The notes below the pieces were generated by a model. That model was not told the origin of the DNA, ran no database searches, and saw nothing but the letters and a program-made list of their open reading frames with translations. A program made the position numbers and the translations under genes. Source: CAZCSK01 sp964501265 (GTDB taxonomy: Bacteria; Actinomycetota; CADDZG01; JAHWKV01). From it: a DNA stretch of 12,383 nucleotides. Below are positions 1-6,152 of this stretch, one piece after another. The stretch spans positions 1-12,383 of the forward strand of contig CAZCSK010000052.1 of assembly GCA_964501265.1 (NCBI GenBank), written 5' to 3'. Position 1 is the stretch's first letter; the number at the start of each line of letters is the position of its first letter.

Positions 1-1330
1 GAAAGATCACGCCGAGACGTGTCCGCAGATCGCTCAGTTCAAACTCCTTGATGTCGACCCCGTCAATGAGGATGTGACCCTCGGTCGGGTCGTAAAAGCG
101 ACATAACAATTTGATCAGGGTGGTCTTTCCAGCACCGTTTTCGCCCACTAACGCCAGAGATGTTCCCGCGGGAATGAAGAGATCCAGATTGTCCAGGATT
201 TTCCGCTCGGTTCCCTGATAGGCGAACGACACGCCTCTGAACGTGATGCCGGTCGCTGTCCCAGGGCGCGCTGCTTGCCGGCCGGAGACATCGAGCCGCG
301 GGGCAGCGTCCGCAAGACTGAAGAGGCGCAGTGCGTTGGGCAGCCAATAGTTGCCACGGCGGATGCCCGCCGCCGATTGAAAGATGGCGATGAGCGCAGT
401 CATCGATCCCACGATGCCACTCGAAGCGACGGTGAATTCGCCGATCGCGAGACGTCCGGCAAGAGCCGCCCTGAGCGCCCCGACGTATACGAACGCAACG
501 ACAGCGGTCGCGAACACCTGAAGGACCAAAGCAAGAGTCAGCGTACGCCGCTGCTTGTTCCAGACTTCTTTCTTTCCCGCCAGCCAATGTTCGGTCTGCC
601 TGCCGATGGTCCAGTCCTTGAGGGACGAAATGCGCATCTCTTTGGCGGGATCCTTGTTCATCGCCAGCGCCTTGTAATAATTGGATTTGCGAATCTGTGG
701 TGAGTAACGCCACTGCACCATCCCCATGACCGTCGTGAAATGCCAGGCGGCGATGCCCCCCGGCAATGCGCCAAGCGTGATCACCCAAGGTGCCCATGGT
801 TCATAACTTGCTGCCAAGTAGGCCATAGCGGCGAAAGAAATCAAGTTTTGAACGCCGCTGACGAACTGAGTGACGCTGTGGGCCGGCATCCAGCCGATCC
901 AGTTCGTCACCTCTAGTTTGTCGCGGAAGGAAGGGTCCTCGAAATAGGCGAGCCCCGGCAAGTCGCTTATCCCACGCATCGTGCGTCGCGCGAGAAAGGC
1001 CTGGAATCGACGTTGAAGACCGAACTCCAGCCCGCTGCGAACGGGGGCTGCCAATTGCATCAGAATTATGGCGACGGCCATGGCAATGAGGGCGCCCTGA
1101 GCGGCGCGGCCTGGAACCGAATCGATGCCCAATTTTAGAGTTGGGCGAATGCTGTCGATCAGCGTTCCCGTTTTCTTCACGACGAAAGCCGGAACCACGC
1201 CTGTGACAAGCGCAATCACGAGCATCCCGAGCGCGAATATGGGGGCCGAACGGGCAACCATGGAAAAGCCACGCAGGTTGGCGGCAAGCTCTTCTTTCCA
1301 GGGGACCTCGTAGGTGGGATCTTTTTCCAT
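1..1330 (-). CDS. ABC exporter half-transporter (TMD-NBD fusion), 3' part missing
   Basis: This reads open from ATG at 1330-1328 to the window edge (443 codons), giving the N-terminal three quarters of a roughly 600-residue ABC exporter half-transporter. Such proteins work as dimers in the inner membrane and use ATP to move a substrate outward. Residues about 29-350 form the membrane domain; hydrophobic stretches lie near 29-51, 80-97, 154-195 and 265-290. The nucleotide-binding domain starts near residue 360, with A-loop Tyr371 and Walker A GENGAGKTT at 396-404 (about 145-119). The frame ends at GVIF, just where the Q-loop Gln is expected; Walker B and the signature motif lie outside. No clear Shine-Dalgarno precedes the ATG. 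It begins 49 bp after the CDF gene on the same strand and is probably cotranscribed with it. The substrate cannot be read from the sequence. Confidence 0.88.
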   Translation of the reverse strand, partial: MEKDPTYEVPWKEELAANLRGFSMVARSAPIFALGMLVIALVTGVVPAFVVKKTGTLIDSIRPTLKLGIDSVPGRAAQGALIAMAVAIILMQLAAPVRSGLEFGLQRRFQAFLARRTMRGISDLPGLAYFEDPSFRDKLEVTNWIGWMPAHSVTQFVSGVQNLISFAAMAYLAASYEPWAPWVITLGALPGGIAAWHFTTVMGMVQWRYSPQIRKSNYYKALAMNKDPAKEMRISSLKDWTIGRQTEHWLAGKKEVWNKQRRTLTLALVLQVFATAVVAFVYVGALRAALAGRLAIGEFTVASSGIVGSMTALIAIFQSAAGIRRGNYWLPNALRLFSLADAAPRLDVSGRQAARPGTATGITFRGVSFAYQGTERKILDNLDLFIPAGTSLALVGENGAGKTTLIKLLCRFYDPTEGHILIDGVDIKEFELSDLRTRLGVIF

Positions 1331-1379
1331 TGGGACGACTAGAGAATGCCCGGTTCAGACCGAACCTGCAAATGCCTGA

Positions 1380-2768
1380 TTAAGAATTGAGGGCTGGTTC
1401 GAAGTGGACTGTCACTCGTTTTACGTCGGGGAATCTTTGGTGGATGTCGTTTTCGATTCGCGTGGAAGCTTCATGGACCGCATCGATATGAAGGCCGGGC
1501 GACGCTTCGCAGTGCATCAAGACCGTCAGCGCGCCCTCGGTTTCGGTGACGACGACTTCGTGACAGTTCATCACTTCAGGCTGACTGCGAGCTGCCTCCG
1601 CCGACTGGGCCGCCAAATCCTTGTAGCGGTAGGTCACGTCAACTCCTATCGCGGCGGAACTCTCGAGAGGCTCCAGGTGCGTATCCACTCGCTCGACATT
1701 GGGAATCTCCGCCGCGATTTGCCGCTCGAGCCGTTCGGAAATCGAGTGCGCCTCGGCGAGAGTCATCTCGCCCGGAAACTTGGCATGTAAAGAGATGCGA
1801 TGTCCCTCGGGATGAGAAGAGACGAAGATGTTGTGAATCTGGCCGACAGAGGGTTCGCGGGCCGCGATCGCTTCGACCTGTTCGGCGATTAGCGCCTCGT
1901 TCGCAAGGGGTTCGACATGCACGACCACATCGGCCCCTGGTTCTTGCAACCGGATTGCTCGCTCCACTTCTTCAGTGACGTGATGTGCGGTTTCAAGAGG
2001 AACGCGGCGAGAAATAGCTATGACAACGTCCGCGTGATCATGACCACCTACGTTGCGCACTCGAACGCGCCGTACTTCTTCGACTCCGTGCACCTGCGCA
2101 GCCGCTTGCGAGATGCGTTCGACTGCTCCCGCCGGGGCACGGTCCATCAAGACATCGATGCTGCGTCGCCCAAGTCGTATGCTGGAATATCCAACGTAAC
2201 TTGCTATAAGAAGGCCCCCAATCGCGTCGGCTTGTGCGAATCCGAGACGGGTAGATGCTAGGGCTATCAGCACGACCACAGAAGTGACCAAGTCGGCGCT
2301 GAAGTGAAGCGCATCGGCCTCTAGTGCCGCGCTTCGCACCTCGCGCCCCACTTTTCTAAGAATCCTTGCGCGACTGGCGTCGACAACTATCGAAACGAGG
2401 ATTACGCCAAAGGTGTACCAGCCGGCATCAATGGACGACCCTCCACGATCGAGGCGTCCAAATGCCGTGACGGCAATCAGTACGGAGAGCGCCAACAGCA
2501 CAAGAGTTGTAACGAGGGCTGAGATATTTTCGGCTTTGCCGTGGCCGTAAGGGTGCTCTCGGTCGGGGGGCCGCGACGCAATCCGGACCGCGAAGTACGT
2601 GATCCCGCTTGCTGCGGCGTCAAGAGCGGAATCTGCGGCCAAGGACAAGAACGCCAGACTGCCAGAGACTGTCGCTGCCGCCAATTTGGCGGCAACCAGG
2701 CCCAGAGCGACAATCAGAGAAATCAGCGCCGCGCGCTTGGCCCGCGATCTGGATGAAGGTTGATCCAT
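1380..2768 (-). CDS. CDF-family cation efflux protein with three tandem C-terminal metal-binding domains
   Basis: Cation diffusion facilitator: a proton-driven inner-membrane antiporter exporting divalent metal (Zn, Fe, Mn, Co or Cd). The membrane part resembles FieF/YiiP. Numbered from a TTG one codon upstream, TM2 carries DSALD (Asp47, Asp51), the 2-3 loop HPYGHGKAE (His73, His77) and TM5 HFSAD (His156, Asp160), the expected DD-HD transport site. The usual family length is about 300 residues; this has about 462. The extra length is three consecutive copies of the cytoplasmic ZT-dimer domain, at about 213-288, 292-368 and 380-459. Each keeps a mid-helix His (His263/264, His342, His433) and ends in H-x-E-P (His285, His365, His456). 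I chose the ATG at 2768 because TACACT lies 6 nt upstream with no Shine-Dalgarno, suggesting a leaderless start; TTG at 2771 is the alternative. It lies downstream of the regulator-oxidase-ZIP-cytochrome cassette. The exported metal is not determinable from sequence. Confidence 0.93.
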   Translation of the reverse strand: MDQPSSRSRAKRAALISLIVALGLVAAKLAAATVSGSLAFLSLAADSALDAAASGITYFAVRIASRPPDREHPYGHGKAENISALVTTLVLLALSVLIAVTAFGRLDRGGSSIDAGWYTFGVILVSIVVDASRARILRKVGREVRSAALEADALHFSADLVTSVVVLIALASTRLGFAQADAIGGLLIASYVGYSSIRLGRRSIDVLMDRAPAGAVERISQAAAQVHGVEEVRRVRVRNVGGHDHADVVIAISRRVPLETAHHVTEEVERAIRLQEPGADVVVHVEPLANEALIAEQVEAIAAREPSVGQIHNIFVSSHPEGHRISLHAKFPGEMTLAEAHSISERLERQIAAEIPNVERVDTHLEPLESSAAIGVDVTYRYKDLAAQSAEAARSQPEVMNCHEVVVTETEGALTVLMHCEASPGLHIDAVHEASTRIENDIHQRFPDVKRVTVHFEPALNS

Positions 2769-2774
2769 CAAGTC

Positions 2775-2780
2775 AGTGTA
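2775..2780 (-). promoter_or_regulatory. Candidate -10 box of a leaderless CDF transcript
   Basis: TACACT (TANNNT type) lies 6 nt upstream of the CDF ATG at 2768, so transcription would begin at or next to the A of the ATG. No Shine-Dalgarno is present at a workable distance (the nearest GGAGG is over 20 nt away), which fits. No convincing -35 is seen. The expected spacer holds a near-palindrome, GGTCCCGCGGGCCC (2781-2794), which could be an operator or chance in GC-rich DNA. Confidence 0.4.
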
Positions 2781-2850
2781 GGGCCCGCGGGACCTCCGTT
2801 TGACTTCGGGGGGTTCGCAGCTTCTGGCGCGCGCGGTTCCGTACCTAGAA

Positions 2851-2876
2851 GGGGGCTGCTACCCCCCCGAGCCCCC
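2851..2876 (-). terminator. G/C-run hairpin after the cytochrome c gene, weak terminator or attenuator
   Basis: Three bases past the cytochrome stop codon, the transcript holds GGGGGCT and AGCCCCC arms (a perfect 7-bp stem) around a 12-nt loop that contains another run of seven G. Only two T follow, so it is not a classical intrinsic terminator. It could attenuate read-through into the CDF gene or protect the 3' end of the upstream mRNA. The rest of the 2772-2878 gap shows only the CDF promoter candidate. Confidence 0.35.
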
Positions 2877-2878
2877 CG

Positions 2879-3241
2879 TTACTTGAGCCCCTTTATGTAG
2901 GCGATCAGGGCGCGGACCTCTTCATCCGTGAAGGAATTCGAGCGGATGACAGTCTCCATCAGTCCAGCTTTGAAGTCCTTCACGGTCTTAGCGCTCGGTT
3001 CCAATATCGACTCGCGCAGGTACGCCTCATCGGCAACCACGAAGGTTCCATCGTCCAGAGGCACTTGACTGCCACTCAATCCTTTCCAAGTAGGCCCGAC
3101 CGACTTGGAACCATCGGCCGAATGGCAACTCACGCAGCCGTTTTCCGAGGCAAGCGCGCGGCCCTCTTCGGTGGCGATGGTCGCCTGAGGACCTCCGCAG
3201 GCTGTCATTAGAAGCAGAACGACAGCGCACGCAAACTTCAT
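2879..3241 (-). CDS. Small class I cytochrome c lipoprotein, COX2-type domain
   Basis: A 120-residue single-haem c-type cytochrome predicted to be anchored outside the membrane and to carry electrons. Residues 1-14 are a lipoprotein signal (MKFACAVVLLLMTAC), with lipid attachment at Cys15. The haem site is CVSCH (36-40), the haem-proximal segment GPTWKGL is at 49-55, and Met95 is the likely axial ligand. The stretch with YLRESILEPSAK (74-85) closely resembles the cytochrome c domain fused to subunit II of caa3-type oxidases, but here it stands alone. The ATG at 3241 overlaps the ZIP stop codon (ATGA). The same frame stays open to 3442, but that extension lacks coding character and would bury the signal peptide. 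Position in the operon suggests it exchanges electrons with the multicopper oxidase or passes them to a terminal oxidase; this is inference. Confidence 0.9.
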   Translation of the reverse strand: MKFACAVVLLLMTACGGPQATIATEEGRALASENGCVSCHSADGSKSVGPTWKGLSGSQVPLDDGTFVVADEAYLRESILEPSAKTVKDFKAGLMETVIRSNSFTDEEVRALIAYIKGLK

Positions 3242-4395
3242 GCTGCTACGAAGACTCCGGTTGCGTACATCACAGCCAGCCCGGCGGCGATTCCCCCGAG
3301 CGACTCGACCGAGGCAAGTCCACCCTGCGCTTCCCTTTTTACGACGGCCATGACATCGACGATGACTTCTGCGATCGCCCCTGTCGCAACTGCCAGAAAC
3401 GCGGCCGCTAGTACTGGGGAAAAGAAGAACGCGCCCGCCCAAGCACCCACCACGGTAGGCATTCCGGCGATAAGCCCCAAACCCACAAGGCGCGCGATTG
3501 GAACTTTTCGATCACCCAGGATAGACACGATCCCCAAGCCCTCCGTCGTATTGTGGAGTCCAAAACCGATTACCAGGAAAGTTCCGAGTGCAATCTCTCC
3601 CAGGCGATACGCGGCGCCGACGGCCAGTCCTTCGCCGAGATTATGAAGTCCGATTCCTGCGGCCACGGTGAACGCCACCACAAGGCGCGAGTCGGCCCCG
3701 CTGCGGCGCTGCATCATGCGGCTAAAGGCCAGGATCAGCGCGAACGATCCAATTGCGCCCAGGCTCACAACGCCGATCCCCCCGAAGGCGGGGGGCAGAG
3801 TTTCAGCCTGTTCGATCGCCTCGACGAGTGTTTCCACGCCAAGAAAAATCAGCACCCCGGCCGCAAATGCCATAAAGAAATGGAGCCATCGCCTAGACAG
3901 AGTTCGAAGGAACGGCATAAAAGTCATGCCGAGTAGCACCGGTATCAATCCTATATAAATCCCCAGCAAACCAAAGGTCAAAATGAACTTCGAACTGACT
4001 GGCGGCGATTCGGCGGCGACCGCGATTTCGTGCTCGAAAGTTGTACCGCTTGATGAAATGAGGGTGATCACCACGGGCTCGCCTTCCACCCACGGATACG
4101 GAATGCGGAATGTCTTTGATGCAAGGCGCTGCATGGGGCCGTCTGGCGTGGCCGTGAAGTCCCAGTAGGCCTCGTCGACCAACACCTGAACAACATCAAC
4201 CTCCGAGGGGCCTCCGTTGGTGACTACGACTGTCATGAGGCCGGGCTCCAGGTCAACGCGCCCAATGGTCACGTCTTCGACCGGTGGGAAGTCACCCGGA
4301 AAGATGCCAGCGGGGCCTGCCTTAATGGCCAAGGTGGCCAATGCTGCGATCACGATCAGGGGGATGGCCAAAAGGGCGAGCCGCGGCTTGCTCAC
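3238..4395 (-). CDS. ZIP-family metal transporter with an N-terminal extracytoplasmic domain
   Basis: A 385-residue member of the ZIP family, which moves Zn, Fe or Mn across the membrane toward the cytosol. After an N-terminal hydrophobic helix (6-24), residues about 30-130 are a non-membrane, beta-rich stretch likely to fold outside the membrane; usual bacterial ZIPs (about 250-300 residues) lack it. Eight candidate membrane segments run from about 137 to the C-terminus. The metal-site helices carry HNLGEG (251-256) and HNTTEG (281-286); the family's usual Pro before Glu is replaced by Gly and Thr, as in an atypical subgroup. The TM3-TM4 loop has no His-rich segment. The start is GTG at 4395, overlapping the oxidase stop codon (GTGA), with GAGG 7 nt upstream. 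Context suggests uptake of the metal handled by the oxidase, with Mn or Fe favoured by the MntR-like regulator. The import direction and the metal are inferred from family and context. Confidence 0.9.
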   Translation of the reverse strand: MSKPRLALLAIPLIVIAALATLAIKAGPAGIFPGDFPPVEDVTIGRVDLEPGLMTVVVTNGGPSEVDVVQVLVDEAYWDFTATPDGPMQRLASKTFRIPYPWVEGEPVVITLISSSGTTFEHEIAVAAESPPVSSKFILTFGLLGIYIGLIPVLLGMTFMPFLRTLSRRWLHFFMAFAAGVLIFLGVETLVEAIEQAETLPPAFGGIGVVSLGAIGSFALILAFSRMMQRRSGADSRLVVAFTVAAGIGLHNLGEGLAVGAAYRLGEIALGTFLVIGFGLHNTTEGLGIVSILGDRKVPIARLVGLGLIAGMPTVVGAWAGAFFFSPVLAAAFLAVATGAIAEVIVDVMAVVKREAQGGLASVESLGGIAAGLAVMYATGVFVAA

Positions 4396-5423
4396 TCTTC
4401 TACCTCGAACATTCCCGACCAGCCGAGTTCTGCAAACTCTGACACATGCGCATGAAACATGTACTGACCTGCTTCGCGATAAGTGAGCTCGAGGATCGAT
4501 CGCTCACCCTGGCCGAGGATGATCGTGTCGGTGAAGTTGTTGGACACCAGTCTGGTGCCGGTTCGAAATTCATCGAAGAAGGTCGCATGCGAGTGGAACG
4601 AATTGATGGGGTCGAACTCGGTGATATTGACGAGATAGATTCGAATTAACTCGTTCTGTTTGATGTGTATCGGGTGCCGCAGGTAGTGATGAGCGACGGT
4701 GTTGACCGCGTAGACTTCATTGCCACCGTCGAAGTTTGTATCGAAGGCGTTCATCATCATCACAAACTCGTTGGCCGGCGCGCGCCCTCCCGGAGGGTCG
4801 ATGATAAAGACGCCGTACAAACCCTTGTGGATGTGACGTTTAAGGGGCGGGGTGTGGCAGTGATAAAGGTGGAGCCCAAACGGCTCGGCAACGAATTCAT
4901 AGGTGAAAGTTTCGCCTTTGTTCACGAGCTCGAACACTCCGTCCATCCCTGCAGAATGAAAGCCGTGGAAGTGCATGGTGTGGGGATGCGAGCCCGCGTT
5001 GGTGAACCGGATTCTCACGATGTCGCCCTCTGTCGCGCGTATCGTGGGGCCCGGCACTTGGCCGTTATATGCCCACGCCGCGAACTTGACGCCAGGAGCA
5101 ACTTCGATGTCCAGGTCGACTGCGGTTATGTTGAACTCTCGAACGGTGTGTCCGCTCGGCAGAGTGGAGACCTTGCCATAGTCGAATTCCTTCATGTATT
5201 TAGAAGGGTCGAATCTAGAGAGGTCGACCTCGCCCACTGAGATATTCCCGAAGTGCCTCATGCGGGGTTCCCCGTGCCCAGCGTGCCCCCGAACAGGCGA
5301 TGCAGCGGCGATCTTTGGAACAATCAGACCAGCGGCCCCGAGCGATGTGGCCTTCAGCAATTGCCTGCGAGTAATCCCGCTCTGGCGATCGCTCTCATCG
5401 TGTTTGCGTTGCCTTCTTCTCAT
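4392..5423 (-). CDS. Tat-exported two-domain multicopper oxidase
   Basis: A 343-residue protein with a Tat signal (TRRQLLKA, residues 18-25, then a hydrophobic stretch ending near AAAS), so it is exported folded. Two cupredoxin domains follow. Domain 1 holds H-x-H at 151-153 (preceded by His146/His148) and HCH at 188-190; domain 2 holds HSH (277-279) and HAH (324-326). Four H-x-H pairs are what a complete type 2/type 3 trinuclear copper cluster needs, so O2 reduction is expected. The type 1 site is in domain 1: a His at 146/148, Cys189, His197 or His199, and probably Leu202 in the axial position. The Cys-to-His loop (8-10 residues) is longer than in three-domain laccases and closer to copper nitrite reductase. 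Family substrates include phenols, Cu(I), Fe(II) and Mn(II). The ATG at 5423 has AGGAG 4 nt upstream and overlaps the regulator stop codon (ATGA). The MntR-like regulator and ZIP neighbours favour a metallo-oxidase role. The substrate is unproven. Confidence 0.9.
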   Translation of the reverse strand: MRRRQRKHDESDRQSGITRRQLLKATSLGAAGLIVPKIAAASPVRGHAGHGEPRMRHFGNISVGEVDLSRFDPSKYMKEFDYGKVSTLPSGHTVREFNITAVDLDIEVAPGVKFAAWAYNGQVPGPTIRATEGDIVRIRFTNAGSHPHTMHFHGFHSAGMDGVFELVNKGETFTYEFVAEPFGLHLYHCHTPPLKRHIHKGLYGVFIIDPPGGRAPANEFVMMMNAFDTNFDGGNEVYAVNTVAHHYLRHPIHIKQNELIRIYLVNITEFDPINSFHSHATFFDEFRTGTRLVSNNFTDTIILGQGERSILELTYREAGQYMFHAHVSEFAELGWSGMFEVEE

Positions 5424-6079
5424 CGGGCTCCTTTCGAAACGAAAATGCTTTCCGCCAGCTCGCGTCCGATCGCGTGGCGCTTGAGTCCCACCTTCACCCA
5501 AATCGGTCCGCCAAACGGCTCGGTTTGGGCGACCGTTATTGCCGCGCCCGGTCGGAGGCCAAGTTTGTCGAGGTATCGCAGCGCCTCCGAGCTGCGATCC
5601 GACACGCGCTGGACGACAGCCGGTCCCGGCCCGAAGGCATCAAGGCGCGCGTGACTGACTTCTTTATGTCTGCCCTTCTTCGGTGGTATCGGGTCTCCGT
5701 GTGGGTCGTGAGTCGGATTGCCCAGGGCCTCGGCGATTCGATCTTCGAGGTCTTCTGAAAGTGCGTGCTCAAGGACTTCCGCCTCATCGTGAACTTTGTC
5801 CCAGGTGAGGCCAAGGGTCTGGTGGAGATAGGCCTCGAGCAGCCGGTGGTGACGAATGACTTCAAGAGCAAGTTGTCTACCGCTTTCGGTGAGATCCACG
5901 CCTTCGTAGCGGCGATATCGAAGATGCCCCTTTCGACTCAACCGTTTGATCATTGCGGTCACGGACGCAGGGGCCACTCCAAGGCGGGCAGCAATCGCGG
6001 ACGTCGGGGCCGGCTCACCCGACTCGGTGAGCAGATAGATCGCCTTGAGATAGTCCTGAACGGACGTAGTAGTCTCCAT
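5420..6079 (-). CDS. DtxR/MntR-family metal-dependent transcriptional regulator
   Basis: A 219-residue metalloregulator that binds DNA as a dimer when loaded with Mn(II) or Fe(II). It has an N-terminal winged helix (about 5-65; recognition region PASVTAMIKRLSRKG 37-51), a dimerisation domain (about 68-145) and a C-terminal SH3-like/FeoA-like domain (about 150-215). Aligned by eye, Asp9 and Glu101 sit where B. subtilis MntR has Asp8 and Glu99 and where DtxR has Met10 and Cys102; Glu104 and His105 match the remaining MntR ligands. His78, Glu82 and His97 correspond to the ancillary site of DtxR. This favours Mn sensing in a three-domain protein. It heads the operon, and its stop codon overlaps the oxidase start. 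A palindrome 9 bp upstream of its ATG suggests autoregulation. No Shine-Dalgarno is evident. The Mn assignment is inference. Confidence 0.92.
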   Translation of the reverse strand: METTTSVQDYLKAIYLLTESGEPAPTSAIAARLGVAPASVTAMIKRLSRKGHLRYRRYEGVDLTESGRQLALEVIRHHRLLEAYLHQTLGLTWDKVHDEAEVLEHALSEDLEDRIAEALGNPTHDPHGDPIPPKKGRHKEVSHARLDAFGPGPAVVQRVSDRSSEALRYLDKLGLRPGAAITVAQTEPFGGPIWVKVGLKRHAIGRELAESIFVSKGAR

Positions 6080-6083
6080 TAAC

Positions 6084-6105
6084 TTAAGGATTAGTCTAAT
6101 CTAAA
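6084..6105. promoter_or_regulatory. Candidate MntR/DtxR operator in the regulator promoter
   Basis: It contains the perfect palindrome GATTAG-T-CTAATC (6089-6101) inside an AT-rich stretch that resembles the known DtxR/IdeR operator TTAGGTTAGCCTAACCTAA. It ends 9 bp before the regulator's ATG and covers the only plausible minus-strand -10 boxes (TAGATT 6103-6098, TAGACT 6098-6093). A metal-bound regulator sitting here would block its own operon. It lies about 40 bp from the divergent leuS -10 box, so leuS is less likely to be controlled by it. Confidence 0.65.
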
Positions 6106-6141
6106 CTACTCAGTGGTCGGCAACGCCGGGTCGAAATGCGT

Positions 6142-6147
6142 TACTTT
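6142..6147 (+). promoter_or_regulatory. Candidate -10 box of leaderless leuS transcript
   Basis: TACTTT (TANNNT) ends 5 nt before the leuS ATG at 6153, which puts the transcription start at the start codon. No Shine-Dalgarno precedes the ATG. This matches the leaderless arrangement common in Actinomycetota. No clear -35 is seen. Confidence 0.45.
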
Positions 6148-6152
6148 TATGT

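Noticed and set aside
63..797. Long open frame on the minus strand
   Set aside because: It is a different frame inside the ABC transporter gene, rich in Arg, Gly and His with no domain. The true frame (1330 to 1) carries the membrane segments and Walker A.
1352..1366. Small inverted repeat GGTTC/GAACC between the CDF and ABC genes
   Set aside because: The 5-bp stem has no T tract; it is too weak to call a terminator and the genes are only 49 bp apart.
3242..3442. N-terminal extension of the cytochrome c frame to a start at 3442
   Set aside because: The extension is an Arg-rich shadow of the ZIP gene and would bury the lipoprotein signal; the ATG at 3241 gives a clean lipobox and an ATGA overlap.
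4665..5240. 191-residue plus-strand frame opposite the multicopper oxidase
   Set aside because: The antisense strand carries unmistakable copper-ligand motifs; this frame has no recognisable domain, signal or ribosome site.
5424..5501. Longer start of the multicopper oxidase at 5501
   Set aside because: The ATG at 5423 has AGGAG upstream, overlaps the regulator stop codon and places the Tat motif normally; the extension is a shadow of the regulator gene.
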